From NCBI RefSeq assembly GCF_019393635.1, contig NC_057863.1:644339306-644403305 (forward strand): 64,000 nucleotides of DNA, given 5' to 3'. Positions within the stretch are counted from its first letter, which is position 1. Each line of letters begins with the position of its first letter. The notes beneath the pieces were generated by a model that did no database searches, had not been told where the DNA came from, and was given only the letters and a program-made list of their open reading frames with translations. Origin of the DNA: Dromiciops gliroides. Lineage: Eukaryota > Chordata > Mammalia > Microbiotheria > Microbiotheriidae. Made by a program: the position numbers and the translations under genes. Below, piece by piece: positions 11,501 through 23,303 of this stretch.

Positions 11501-12585
11501 GACCTCTCTTTCTTTCCTTCTAAACTATCTTAGACTGGAAAACTGAGATACTGTGACTTTTTGTTGTTGTTGTTATATTTTTATGTTGATTTGCACCATT
11601 TTCAAAAAGTTGTTTGGGTTGATTAGGTTGGGAGAGCTCAGCAGAAATGTTAAATTCCCTCTCCCATGTTGGCTCTGCATCCCCCCACCCCCACCTCAGG
11701 GAGTTAGGAAGGAGAAAGTTCTCAATCCTAGAGAACCTGGCCTCAAAGGACATAGTTATAGGGCTCTCACAAGGCCATATTGCCTTTTCCCTTGGTGAGG
11801 GTTCGGAGGACATACTGGAGGCAAGGAAGTGATCAGACTTCCCCATCTTTTTTCCCTATGATTTATTACAATTAACAGAGCAACTGATTTCCAAGTAGAT
11901 GAATTTAGTACTATTTTTTGCAAGGTAATTACCTCATCTAAAAAAATTAAAGCCAGCTTGTGCACATAACTTAAGTGTCAGAATTAAAACTCTCTGGGAT
12001 GAAATTTTGGAGTGCAGTCGGATCAGTCGTGGTTTTGTGTCAAGACACAAGTACACAGCCACTGAGATAGGCCTTTAGGCACTTCCAACTGGGGCTACTT
12101 TGCTTCTAACAGTATCTGGATTTGGACCAACTATTCATCCAACTTGTGTAAGTGCCAACTTACAAGCTGGGATACAAGTCAGGAAGCAGGATCCTGAAGA
12201 GAATAGAACCTTATGTCTGGGGAAAGATGTGGCCTTCTGGACTATGATGCCCTTATTGATTTTCCCTGATTATAGCATCTATCCCAAAATGGGGTAAGGA
12301 AGAGCTGGGTTTACATTTATATGTAAATTGTTTTTAGAGAACTGGAGCCCCTGATCTTGAAGGAGATACTCTTATCATACCAATGTCCTGGGGAAGCAGG
12401 GGAGAGTTCTCCAAATGGTACTCTTGGCTAACTTTTGTGGAGATGTCCCAGGATACTCATTCTGATATGATTTCTCTCCAATATTCCAAACTGCCCCCTA
12501 TCAATTGGCAAATATAGGATTAGGACCTGATTTTTTCAGAAAGTAAAAAGAGGGGATTATTTAAGGAGCAGGAAGCATGTTCTTT
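11501..12585. other. No recognised feature
   Basis: Mixed-composition sequence with no convincing coding frame, repeat head or RNA gene. Short CTTG and TTGTTG runs only. Confidence 0.4.
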
Positions 12586-12679
12586 TCTTCCTTCCTTCCT
12601 TCCTTCCTTCCTTCCTTCCTTCCTTCCTTCCTTCCTTCCTTCCTTCCTTCCTTCCTTCCTTCCTTCCTTCCTTCCTTCC

Positions 12680-12774
<95 letters not shown>
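12586..12774. repeat. (CTTC)n-(CTTT)n microsatellite
   Basis: About 95 bp of CTTC units followed by about 95 bp of CTTT units, directly abutting the 3' end of a minus-strand SINE. It is best explained as an expanded SINE poly-A tail. Confidence 0.95.
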
Positions 12775-12900
12775 GGGGCAATGAGGGTTAAGTGACTTGC
12801 CCAGGGTCACAAGTAAGTGTCAAGTGTCAGAAGCCGAATTTGAACTCAGGTCCTCTTGAATCCAGGGTCGGTGCTTTATCCACTGTGCCACCTAGTGGCT
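12775..12900 (-). repeat. Marsupial tRNA-derived SINE (tail converted to microsatellite)
   Basis: GGGGCAATGAGGGTTAAG through TGCCACCTAG on the plus strand; the expected poly-T is replaced by the CTTT/CTTC array. Confidence 0.8.
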
Positions 12901-13369
12901 CTGTATGTTCTATATAGTCTACAATCAAGGAAAGAAGGATTGGCAAAAGGCAAGGTTAGCAAAATTGAAAAACTAAGAAAAAAGCAAAGTTAGATGGACT
13001 TAAAAAAAAAAACAAAACCTGTATCATTCTCGGTGACCTTTGATTCACAACTGATGAAGTAGTTTTTTAAAGTGCAGATATCATCATGATCACACCAGTT
13101 CTTTCTTCCCATAATATTGAACACACACATTTCTTTCTTTACACTTTATCTTTCTCCATAATGCCCTTGAGAGAAGAGATGACTTTCTGGGTTTTCCCTG
13201 CTTTGCATTTCCTCCCCAGCATAGAGCCTGGCACATTTTCCCTTTCATTATAAAAACTCTTTCTTGTGTGCCTCTTGTTTTCCTAGTCACTTGAACCTAA
13301 TGCTCATTTGAACTGTTTCCAAGAGGGAAGAATATATAGAGAGCCATAGTTCTGTATATAAATTAATCT

Positions 13370-16176
13370 TACTCAACAGAGGAGTAGAAGGGGAAGAAGC
13401 TAAGAGAAAGGAGGTGGGCAGTAAGAGGGAGAGTAAATTAAAGGAGGCAGTGGTCAGAAACAAAACACACCTTTGAGGAGTGAACAGGTTAAAAAAAGAG
13501 AAGGATACATAGAAGAGAAAATTATGGATGGAAATATACAGTTATTAATCACAACAGTGAGTGTGAATGGGATAAACTCACCCATAAAATGTAAGCAGAT
13601 AGCAGAATGAATGAGAAACCAGAATCCAGTAATATGTTGTTTAAAAGAGACCTACTTGGAATAGAAAGACACACAAGGAACTAAAATAAAGGGTTGGAGC
13701 AGAATATATTATGCTTTAGCTAAAGCAAAAAAAGGCAGGAGATTGCTTGATCATGATCTCAGAAAAAGCAAAAGCAAAAATAGACCTAATCAAAAGAGAT
13801 GATCAAGGAAACTACATTTGCCAAAAGGCATAATAGACAATGAATTAACATCAATACTGAACATAATTGTACAAAATGGCATAGCATCCACATTCTTGAA
13901 GAAAAATTAATTGATTTACAGGGGTAAATAGACAGTAAAACTATACTAATAGGGTACCTCAATTCACCTCTCTCAGACATAGATAATGCTAATCTTAAAA
14001 TAATCAAGAAAGAAGTTAAGAAGAATAGAATTTTAGAAAAGTTAGATAACAGACCTCTGGAGAGTATTTAATGGGAATTGAAAGGAGTATACTTTTTCTC
14101 TGCTATACTTGGCTTCCTTACAAAAATCAGCCATGTATTAGGGCATAAAAACCTCACAAACAAGTGCCAACAAAGCAGAAACAGTAAATGTACACTTTTC
14201 AGATCACAATGTAATAAGAATTACTTACAATAAATAACTAAACTAACTAAATAATCTAATCCTAAATAATAAGTAGTTCAAATAACAAATCATAAAAAGA
14301 ACCCATAATTTCATTAAAGATAATGACAATGAGATAATGTGCCAAAAATTTTGAGATACAACAAAGCAATATTTAGGGAAAATGTATGTATCTAAATGCA
14401 TACATCAAAAAGAGAGAGACAGAGAAGATCAAGAACTTGAACATGCAACTTAAAAAACTAAAAAAAAAATCTCCTATATTAAAACCCCTCAATTAAATAC
14501 TAAAATATAAATCATGAAAAGTAAAAGAGAGATGAATAAAATTGAAAGTTAAAGATGATCTAATAAATGTAGGAGTTGGTTTTATTGGGGAAAAGATGCA
14601 ATAATATGGATTAAACCATTGACTAATTTGGTTTAAAAAACCCAAATTACCAGTATCAAAAATGAAGAGGGTGAATACACCACCAATGAAAACAAATTTT
14701 TCACAATTATTAGGAGCTATTTTGTCCAAATATATGCCAATAAAATTGCTAAATGAAATGGATGAATAATTATAAAAATACAAATTGTCCAGATTAATAG
14801 AAGAGAAACTAGAAGGCTTAATTAATTCCATCTTAGAAAAAAGAAATTGAAGAAATCATAAATTAGCTCCCTAAAGGAAAAAACAAACAAATTCCAAGAC
14901 CAAATTGATTTACAAGCAAATTCTACCATACATTTAAAGTACAACTAATTCCAATTATATAAAGTGTTTGAAAAAAGAAAAGGTAAAGGAGTCCTATCAA
15001 ATTAAAAAACACTAAAAATAATAGGAATAAATGGAACTTTTCTTGAAATGATAGTGTCTATCTAAAATCATCAGCAAATATTATTTGCAATAGAAATAAA
15101 GCAGAACCCTTCCCAATAAGATCAGGGTAAAGTAAAGATATCCATTATCATTCTTATTATTCAATATAATACCCAAGAAATTAAAGGTTATAAGCATATA
15201 CGATGAGGAAATAAAGTCATTACTTTTTTCAGATGATATGATGGTAAACTTAAAGAACCCCAGAGAGTCAACTGAAAAACTAGCCAAAATAATAACTCCA
15301 GCAAATTTGCAGGATATAAAATAAACCAGCACAAGTCATCATTATTTCTATGTGTTGCCAACAACACCAAGAAGGAAGAAAAAGAAAGAGAAATTTCATA
15401 TAAAGTAACTTCAGACAGTATAAAATACTTGGGTGTCCACTTGCCAAGACATATAAGACTTACAAAAACAGAGACTTACAAACAAACTTACAAACACAAA
15501 TACAGTTCTAAATAACTGAAGAAAGTTAATTGATATGATATGATAATATGACAATTTACCTAAATTAATTTAATTTTTCTGCTTCATACCAATCCCATTA
15601 CCAAAGAATGACTCCAAAGAGCTAGAAAAAAATAACAAAATTCATCTGGAGGAACAAAAGGTTAAGACTATCAAGGCAATCAATGGGGAAAAAATGGGAA
15701 AGAAGATGGCCTACTAGTACCAGATCGGAAACTATATTTCAAAGTGCTTATCATCAAAACAATTTGGTCCTGCATAAGAAATAAACTGATTAATCAATGG
15801 AATGGCTAGTTATACAATATATAGAAGTGAATGAACACAGTAATCTATTGTTTGATAAACCTAAAGATCCCAAGGTAGGACAAAAATAATGTATTTGATA
15901 AAAACTGCTGGAAAACTTGAAAACAATTTTACAGAATCTGGACATAGAACATCTCATACCATATACCAAGTTGAGCTCAAAATGGGCACATGACTTAGAC
16001 ATAAAGGGTGATATCATAAGGAAATTAGGGGAACATGGAAGAAATTACCTGTCAGATTTATGCCTAGGGAAAGAGTTCATGACCAAGAAAGAGGTAGAGA
16101 GATTCACAAGAGGTAAAATGGATGATTTTGATTACATAAAATTAGAAAAGATTTTGCACAAACAAAACCAATAGAA
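13370..16176 (+). mobile_element. L1 fragment (ORF2), decayed
   Basis: Plus-strand nucleotide order follows L1 ORF2. Endonuclease-coding sequence lies at about 13520-14220, RT at about 15150-15330 (encoding SDDMMVNLKNPREST, the L1 catalytic box region) and the C-terminal region at 15917-16174 (a frame with GDIIRKLGEHGRNYLSD). Many stops and indels; the part between 14350 and 15050 is A-rich and hard to align. A SINE starts exactly at its right end and a 3' scrap follows at about 16270-16370. Confidence 0.75.
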
Positions 16177-16268
16177 GGGGCAGCTAGGTGGCACAGTGGG
16201 TAGAGAATTGGGCCTGAAGTCAAGAAAATATTAGTTTAAATCTGGCCTCAGACACTTTCTAGCTGTCC
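16177..16268 (+). repeat. Marsupial SINE, 3' truncated
   Basis: The head GGGGCAGCTAGGTGGCACAG is intact; it follows the consensus to CAGACACTTTCTAGCTG and then stops. Confidence 0.75.
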
Positions 16269-16373
16269 TCCTAGTAACTTTAAGCAATATGATGATCCAC
16301 TACAACTCCAAAGGATTCCTGATGAAAAATGTTCTCTGCCTCCAAAAAGAGAACTTCAGAGTTCAGATTGGGG

Positions 16374-16480
16374 CATATATATATATATATAAATTATATA
16401 TATATATATTTATATTTATATATTTATATATATTTATTTATATATTTATTTTATAATATATATATATATAAATTATAAAA
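16374..16480. repeat. AT-rich microsatellite (TA)n
   Basis: Alternating TATA/ATTTATA units over about 105 bp. Confidence 0.9.
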
Positions 16481-17940
16481 GTATTTTATTATTTTCCAGT
16501 TACATGTAGAGATAGTTTTCAACATTTGTTTTTATAAGATTTCTAGTTTCAAATTCCCTCCCCCCCCTCCCCAAGACAGCAAGTAATCTGATGTAGGTTA
16601 GGCATATATATATATTTTTTAAAGTTTGATGGAATTCTCCTGTGAATCCTTTGGGACCAGGATTTTTTCCCCCTTTGGTTAGCTCCTTTACAGTTAGTTC
16701 TATTTCATTTTCTAAGATTGGATTATTTCAGATCACTTAGGTCTTTTTTTTGTTTTGTTTTGTTTTTGTTTTGTTTTTTAGTGAGGCAATTGGGGTTAAG
16801 TGACTTGCCCAGGATCACATGGCTAGTAAGTGTTATGTGTCCGAGGCCGGATTTGAACTCAGGTCCTCCTGACTCCAGGGCCTGTGCTCTATCCACTGCG
16901 CCATCTAGCTGCCCTGGATTATCTTTTTTAAAGTCTTTTCAAGGAACCAACTTTTAGTTTTATTTATGATTTCTATAGGTTTTTTTCTTCCAGATTATTT
17001 ATTTCTCCTCTAATTTTTAATATTTCCTCTTTTCACTTTTAAAAAGATTTATTAGTGGGATTTCCAGTACTAAAAATGCATATTCAATTCATTAAACATC
17101 TTTTCCCATTTTGTTAATGTGTCTTTGTAGGGATATGATATTTTCTATGAGGATAGCTCTAGCTTCATCTCATAAATTTTGATGTATTGTTTCATCATTA
17201 TAATTTTCTTTCACACAATTATTAATTCTTTCTATGATTTGTTTTTTGACCCATTTGTTATGTGGAATTTCATTATCAAGTCTCTATTTGGGTCTGTATC
17301 TTTTGTTTGTCATCTTTGAACTAATTACTCTTTTTATTACCTGACAGTATGTGAAGGATGCATTTTCTTTTCTTTCTTTCTTTTTTTAGTAATAAACATT
17401 TTTATTTATAGTTTTGAGTTCCAATTTTTATCTCTCCTTCCCTCCCTTCCCTTCCCCCTCCCTGAGGCAGTAAGTAATTAGATATGGGTTATACATGCAT
17501 GATTATGTAAAACATTACCATATTAGTCATTTTGTACAAGAAAACTTGAATTAAAGAAAAAAATGAAAGAAAGTGAAAAATGGCAAGTCTGTGTTCCATC
17601 AATATTAATTCTTTCTTTGGAGGTGGATAGTATGTTTCATTAATAGTCCTTTGGGATTGTCTTGGATCATTGTATTGTTGAGAATAGTTAAGTCATTCAC
17701 AGTTCTTCATCAAAGAAAATTGCTGTCTCTGTGCACAATGTTCTCTTGTTTCTGCTCACTTCACTATTCATCAGTTCATACAAGTCTTTCCAGGCCTTTC
17801 TGAAACCAAAGGATGCATTTTCTATTTCTGCCTTTTCACATTTGTTTGCAATATCCCTGTGCCTTAATACATGGTCAATTTTCATAAAAGTTTCACTGAA
17901 TGCTGATAAATATGTCCGTCTGTCTGTCTATCTCTCTCTC
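16481..17940 (-). mobile_element. L1 fragments (3' end and ORF2 pieces), rearranged
   Basis: 16481-16620 and about 17380-17800 match the minus-strand complement of the L1 3' end at 18130-18640 (TTTTCCAGTTACATGTA, TAAGTCATTCACAG). 16920-17380 and 17800-17900 match the complement of the ORF2 endonuclease region. The order shows several truncated insertions or an internal rearrangement. Confidence 0.55.
16746..16915 (-). repeat. Marsupial tRNA-derived SINE
   Basis: Minus strand, with a TTTTG-rich tail, GAGGCAATTGGGGTTAAG block and GCCATCTAGCTGCCC head. Confidence 0.85.
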
Positions 17941-18077
17941 TTTTGTGCAGGGCAATGAGGATTAAGTGACTTGCCCAGACTCACACAGTAAGTGTCAAGT
18001 GTCTGAGGTCAGATTTGAACTCAGGTCTTCCTGAATCCAGAGCTGGTGCTTTATCCACTGTACCACCTAGCTGTCCC
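17941..18077 (-). repeat. Marsupial tRNA-derived SINE
   Basis: Minus strand; TGCAGGGCAATGAGGATTAAG to CCACCTAGCTGTCCC. It separates two L1 pieces. Confidence 0.85.
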
Positions 18078-18640
18078 ATATGTATGTTCTCTTGCAATTG
18101 CACTTAGAAAATGCTCTAAGTCTAGATTTCAGAAAAACCTGGAAAGACTTAAGTGAACTGATGCTGAGTGAAATGAGCAGAACCAGGAGAACATTGTACA
18201 TAGTAACAGCAACATTGTGTGATGATCAACTGTGATAGACTTGGCTCTTCTCAGCAGTGCAATGACCCAAGATAATTCCAAAGAACTCATGATGGAAAAT
18301 GTTCTCCACATCCAGAAAAAAGAACTGTGGATTCCGAATACAGATTGAACCATACTGTTTCTACTTTTTGTTGTTTTTTTCCTCTTTTTTTGAAGTTTTT
18401 CCCTTTTGTTTTGATTCTTCTTTCACAACATGACTAATGCAGAAATATGTTTAATGTGATTATACATATACAACCTATGTCAGATTGCTTTCTGTCTTGG
18501 GGAGGGGGGAAAGAAGGGAGGGTGAGAGAGAAAATTGGAACTAAAAATCTTATGAAAACAAATTTGGAAAACTATTTTTTACATGTAACTGGAAGATATT
18601 AAAATACTTTTATGATTAAGTAAAAAAAGAAACATACAAA
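18078..18640 (+). mobile_element. L1 3' end
   Basis: Contains the end of ORF2 (AGAAAAACCTGGAAAGACTT, GAGTGAAATGAGCAGAACC), a 3' UTR and a terminal TTAAAATACTTTTATG. The same 3' end recurs at 34300-34680. Confidence 0.7.
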
Positions 18641-19686
18641 AAATAAACATAAGTCTTTTAGCTATAGTTTCTCTAGCAATTTCTTCAATTTTAGATTTTC
18701 CTTTTTTTTTTTTTTTGGTCTTTCTGTTAGACTTACCCAAACCTGAGACAGGGACAGTAAAATCTTTAAAAGCTATCGATTAGGTGAAAGAGTGGGTATA
18801 GTGTTAGATCTGGAGATAGGAAAACCTGAATTCAAATCTGGCTTCAGACCACTTAGGTAGTGGACCTTGGCATTTTTGTAATTCATTCAGTGAAAGTCCA
18901 ATGGGAAGGGCTTTGCCAAACTCATTTTTCTTCTGGAGTGAGTCTAACCTTTTAGGGTAATTCTATGAGGCTAGAGTCCTATAAACATCCTTGGGATACA
19001 AGTGGGACTCACTGGAATATTGGGAGGATTGCTAATCTAATGACACCAATTTCATGTCCCTTTTAAGGGAAGTCCTAACCAGAAGGTGGTGCTATGAGCC
19101 TGAATCACTCTATAAGGCCCTGAGGGGCAGGTAGGACTCATTAGGCATGGTGAAAAATTGTCTTGATTATTTAGGGGCTAATTTGAAGCATTTCTGTTTT
19201 TTGTACATTAGGTAAAGTGAAATAAATGCTGTCTTATACTCCCTATGTATTTTTACCTTGAGTGCTTGTACAGAGACTGTACATAGTCATGAGTTCTATA
19301 GAAGGTATATTCCATTGTTTCCAAAAGAAACTCTAGCTGGGAAAAATGATTTACAAAGAATAACCCCTTTTGGAGGATCTCCCAAGATTGGATTCAGTCA
19401 TATACATCCAGAATTTACAATGCTAGGCCACAGGTTATGCTACTAAATTGTACAGTGCAAGAAGTAAACACAATGCTCTAGGTGTGGTCTGAGTAAGGCA
19501 GAGTACAAATTATTTCCACCTGGTTCTGGACACTGATGTGACACCCTGCTGATTCCTCCGGAGCTTGTGTTAACCCTCTCAGATCTTTTCCACATGAACT
19601 GTTGTGGGAACAATATTGTGTTCTTGCTGAATTATTATTTTTTTGTAAAAATAAAAGTGCAGGATTTAATATTTACCAGTATCATT
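18641..19686. other. Left part of the duplicated 3' flank, unit 2 side
   Basis: From about 18870 this is paralogous to 35880 onwards (shared GTCCAATGGGAAGGG, TTCTTCTGGAGTGAGTCTAACC, GGGGCAGGTAGGACTCATTAGG). No gene is seen. Confidence 0.6.
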
Positions 19687-19836
19687 ATTTTTTTTTTTTT
19701 GCAGGGCAATGAGGGTTAAGTAACTTGCCCAAGGTCACACAGCTAGTAAGTGTCAAGTGTCTGAGGCCAGATTTGAACTCAGGTCCTCCTGAATCCAGGG
19801 CCAGTGCTCTATCCACTGCGCCACCTAGCTGTCCCC
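19686..19836 (-). repeat. Marsupial tRNA-derived SINE
   Basis: Full length on the minus strand with a T-tail at the left. The corresponding position in the unit 3 flank (about 36960) lacks it, so it inserted after the duplication. Confidence 0.85.
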
Positions 19837-20356
19837 AGTATCATTATTTTTTGTCATGGATTCATCCTGTCATTCCAAGTAGTCAAGCATTTTTGGAGCG
19901 CAAGTCTGTCATCTAATTGATTAGCTCTCCCTCCCAGATTCGTATCCTTTGTAATTCTGAGAAGGTTTCTTTGCCTTCCTCTAAGTCATTGATGAACATG
20001 TTGAATGGTACAGTGACAAGAGCAAAATTCCAGGGTACTCCAATGAAGACCTCCTTCTAAACTGATTTGTACTTATTAATGACTATTCTTTGGGTCCAAA
20101 GAGATCATAGATTTTGAGCTGTACCTCTGAGGTCATTGATTACAGCCATGTCTATTAACAGATGAGGAGACAGAGACCCAGAGAAGGGAAGTGACTTACC
20201 CTGCGTCAGATAGCTAGCAAGTGTTGGAGGGAGCATTTGAACTCTGGTCTTCCTGATTCCAAGCCCTATGCTCAACCCACCCCACCACCCTGACTGTAGC
20301 CCACAGCTGGGTCTACCTGACTGCTCTTTCACACAATCCACCTCTCTCTTTCCTCA

Positions 20357-21002
20357 TGTAGTAGCAGCCTGGTAGGCCTGGGTCCAGTTAGGGATGCTCT
20401 GGCCCTGAGGGGGACACTATGACCAATGAGAAATATGGTTGGTCAACTTGCTGGGGTCAGAGATTACTGTTTCTTTAGAGAAGCAAAGTAGTTAATTAGC
20501 CAGATAGTGGATTGGTCAAACAGATCATAAAGCAGCCACCAAGAAAGCTGGGCTCCTTGAATTTATAGCATGAGCTTAGTTGGGAGACAATTGTGTTTGC
20601 TATGTGATTAGGAGCAGGCAGTGACATTAATCTCAAGTTAGAAATGTGGAATTTTTATTATCCATATATCCCAATAGAGAACATCATTATTTTTCCGGGC
20701 CGTTGTAAGTTTTCAGTCTTATGTCTCTCCCCCCACCCCCTTCTCACTCCTATAAAATGGTTGTCTTCTGTGTTGGGGAAGTTGAAGCTGAACTTCTCCT
20801 TCTAGCTATAACTCTATGTGGTGTCTGATTAAGGACCATGCCATAAGCCTGTACCTCCCCGGGAGTTGAAGTCTAGGCTTCTCCTCCTGGCCATGACTGT
20901 GTGTGCCAAATAATAAAAACTTTTACTTACATTTTGGTTAGATTGTGTGGGCAAGTAATTCTTTGAAAGAGGAATATTTCCAGAACCAATGTCGCAGTAA
21001 CA
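20357..21002 (+). mobile_element. Solo LTR, unit 2 flank only
   Basis: Begins TGTAGTAGCAGCC and ends GCAGTAACA, with a TATA box (CCTATAAAATGG near 20751) and a polyadenylation signal (AATAATAAAAAC near 20910). The paralogous site in the unit 3 flank (38050-38070, TTTCCTCATATTC) is empty. The flanks CTCA and TTCA fit a mutated 4-bp target duplication. The family is not identified, but TG...CA ends and 4-bp duplication fit class I. Confidence 0.65.
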
Positions 21003-21903
21003 TTCATTATCTCTCCTACCTAGAGTCATCCCCTCATCCCTCATGCTGCTCTTTACCAACTGACTGCCCCTTGGCCTTGGGTAAATCCTTGTCCTCTCTT
21101 GGCTTCAGTTTTCCGATCGATCATTCATTCTCTGATGTTTCAAATGTTTGCTAGTAAAGATTTATGGCCTCTTTCTTGCCATAAGGTAAAGAAAGGTAGA
21201 GAGAGATATACAGAGAGAAAGACAGACAGAGTTATAGAAAGTTATAGAGAGAAAGACATAAGGAAAGAGAGCTAGAGAGGAAGAGAGACAGAGAAAGATG
21301 CACTGATGCAGAGAGTTTAATTTGTGGATCAAAAGACATAGACATAGAAAAAAGAGGACAAGAAACAGAAGAAAGGGAGAAAAAGTCAGAGACAGAGAGG
21401 TGGAGGGACAGAGACCTAGGCAGAACTGGCCACAAGGGGGCAAAGGAAATCTGTCATTTGTGAGCCAAGAGTCCTCAGACCCAGTCCCAGCTTTGCCGGT
21501 GACTCTCTGTGTATCCTGGGACAAATTGTGGGAGAAGAATCAGAATGAGAATCAAGGTGTCTAGACCTAGAAGTGACCTCAAAGGCCATCTAGCAAACCC
21601 TGGTCATGAGTCTAATAAAGAGAGGGGAAGGGAATTGTCCAAAGCTGATGTATCAGAGGCAAGATTGGAACCCATGTCCTCTGACTCCAGAGCCAGCACT
21701 CTTTCACTTGTGCCTCATCAGGGTAAAACCAGGCTCTACCACTGCCTCTCAGTGTGACCTGGGAGAAAGTCTCTTTTTCTCTGGGAGCTTCAGTTACCTC
21801 AGGTGTAACCTGAGGAGATTGGAATCAGTGACCTGAGAGGTGCCCAGGCCCAGGTTCCAGGAGCCAAACAAAGAAGCAGAAGGAGCTGGGTGGGGGCTCA
21901 GAC

Positions 21904-21909
21904 TTTATT
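21904..21909 (-). terminator. Polyadenylation signal of CYP2A unit 2
   Basis: AATAAA on the minus strand, 72 bp past the stop codon of exon 9. The same signal at the same spacing lies behind unit 3. Confidence 0.75.
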
Positions 21910-21980
21910 AATACATGCTCTGATACCCGCCCAGGAGTTATCCAGGCTCTTGCTTCAGCCGTGGCTGCCTGGGCTCAGCC

Positions 21981-22165
21981 TCATCCTCGGGGCAGGAATG
22001 AGATGGTGTAGCTTCTGGGGATGGTGAAAAAGCTCGCCACTATGGGGGAGATATCGATGGCTTCTTTTGGCAGAGGAGACTGGATGTGAAAGTTCTGCAG
22101 CACGGTGGTGAGGAAGAGGAAGAGTTCCATTCTGGCCAAGCCTTCACCTAAGCAGGAGCGTTTGC
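21981..22165 (-). pseudogene. Unit 2, exon 9
   Basis: Open 185-bp terminal exon with acceptor CAG and the haem-binding loop (Cys present, Phe after Cys replaced by Leu), ending at TGA 21983-21981. Confidence 0.88.
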
Positions 22166-22257
22166 CTGGGGAACAAGAGTCAGAGATGGGCAGGGTGAGG
22201 AGGGCTTTTAGGACAGACAATGTCAGAGCAGGGAAGAAGCGAAATGGTCATAGGAAA

Positions 22258-22440
22258 TGATAGTTTGCTGGGCTTGGTTTCAAGAAGACCCGAGTTCAAA
22301 TGTTGCTTAGATATTTAGTATCTTTGTCTTCCTGGGCAAGTCATTTAACTTCTCCAAGGTTCTGTTTTCTGTCCCAGGCCTCAATTTCACAGATGAGGAA
22401 ATGGAGTTTTAGGGATGAAGTGATAGGTCACCCTGGTAGG
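22258..22440 (+). repeat. MIR-type SINE in intron 8 remnant
   Basis: GAGTTCAAATGTTGC and GGGCAAGTCATTTAACTTCTCC blocks. Paralogous copies are in intron 8 of units 3 (about 39485-39640) and 5 (about 60440-60610), so it predates the duplications. Confidence 0.5.
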
Positions 22441-22481
22441 AAGCTTTAGAGATGAGACTTGCCCAAGGGCTTATGACTCAC

Positions 22482-22644
22482 CAAATTCATCAAAGACCAT
22501 GTTGAAGGTGGCTAGCTTCCCTCGGCCAGAGAACTCCTCTGCTTGGTCAACCAGCACCTTTTTAATGGCTTTATACCCAGGGAGGACTACGATAGTCCTG
22601 GGCCTCAGGTGCACTGTGAACACAGGTCCATATTTTTCCCCAAT
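22482..22644 (-). pseudogene. Unit 2, exon 2 (acceptor lost)
   Basis: Encodes [13 protein letters not shown] through [11 protein letters not shown] to FDEFG, 163 bp as in mammalian CYP2A. The acceptor dinucleotide is AA on the sense strand (CTCCAA before ATTGGG) where unit 3 has CAG. Confidence 0.88.
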
Positions 22645-22781
22645 TTGGAGCATATGGAGAAGTCAGAATAAGACAAGTTATGCCTGTGAGCTTCATGATT
22701 TCTTCCTTCTTAGTCCTCTCCCCCAAAATATAATTCAACCATCATCTCTCTGCAGCATTTGAAAAAAAAATTTCTATTTTT

Positions 22782-22935
22782 GTTTTTTTTTTGTTTTTTT
22801 TGCAGGGCAATGAGGATTAAGTGACTTGCCCAGGGTCACACAGCTAGCAAGTGTCAAGTGTCTGAGGCCTGATTTGAACTCAGGTCCTCCTGAATTCAGA
22901 GCCAGTGCTTTATCCACTGCCCCACCTAGCCGCCC
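22782..22935 (-). repeat. Marsupial tRNA-derived SINE
   Basis: In intron 1 of unit 2, minus strand, TTTTTTTGCAGGGC tail at the left and CACCTAGCCGCCC head at the right. Confidence 0.85.
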
Positions 22936-22967
22936 ACAACAAGGAGCTTTTAAAAATAATGCCTACA

Positions 22968-23124
22968 GGGGGCAGCTAGGTGGCTCAATAGATAAAGCAC
23001 TGGCCCTGGATTCGGGAGGACCTGAGTTCAAATCCAGCCTTAGACACTTGACACTTGCTAGCTGTGTGACTCTGGGCAAGTCACTTAACCCTCATCGCCC
23101 TTCAAAAAAAAAAAAAGATTAAGA
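22968..23124 (+). repeat. Marsupial tRNA-derived SINE with 16-bp target duplication
   Basis: Starts GGGGGCAGCTAGGTGGC and ends in poly-A. Flanked by AAAAATAATGCCTACA on both sides (22952-22967 and 23125-23140), the hallmark of L1-driven insertion. Sense to the plus strand, antisense to the CYP unit. Confidence 0.92.
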
Positions 23125-23264
23125 AAAAATAATGCCTACAATCCTATCCACTTTCAAGTCCTATAGATTATCTTTTTTTCCCCTTGATTTCAGGAGAGGA
23201 TCAACTTGAGATTTATTGTTCAAAGCTACAAACTGAATCAATAAATTTGCTTATAGGAAAAGAA

Positions 23265-23270
23265 AGAAAT

Positions 23271-23303
<33 letters not shown>
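23265..23303. repeat. (GACA)n microsatellite
   Basis: About nine GACA units in intron 1 of unit 2. Confidence 0.85.

Noticed and set aside
12577..12810. Lys/Glu-Arg repeat frames at 12.6 kb
   Set aside because: Product of the CTTC/CTTT microsatellite.
22968..22990. tRNA-like A and B boxes in SINE heads
   Set aside because: These belong to a dispersed SINE with poly-A tail and target duplications, not to functional tRNA genes.
23265..23303. Short regular repeats that could suggest a CRISPR-like array
   Set aside because: Simple GACA microsatellite without spacers; the window is mammalian.
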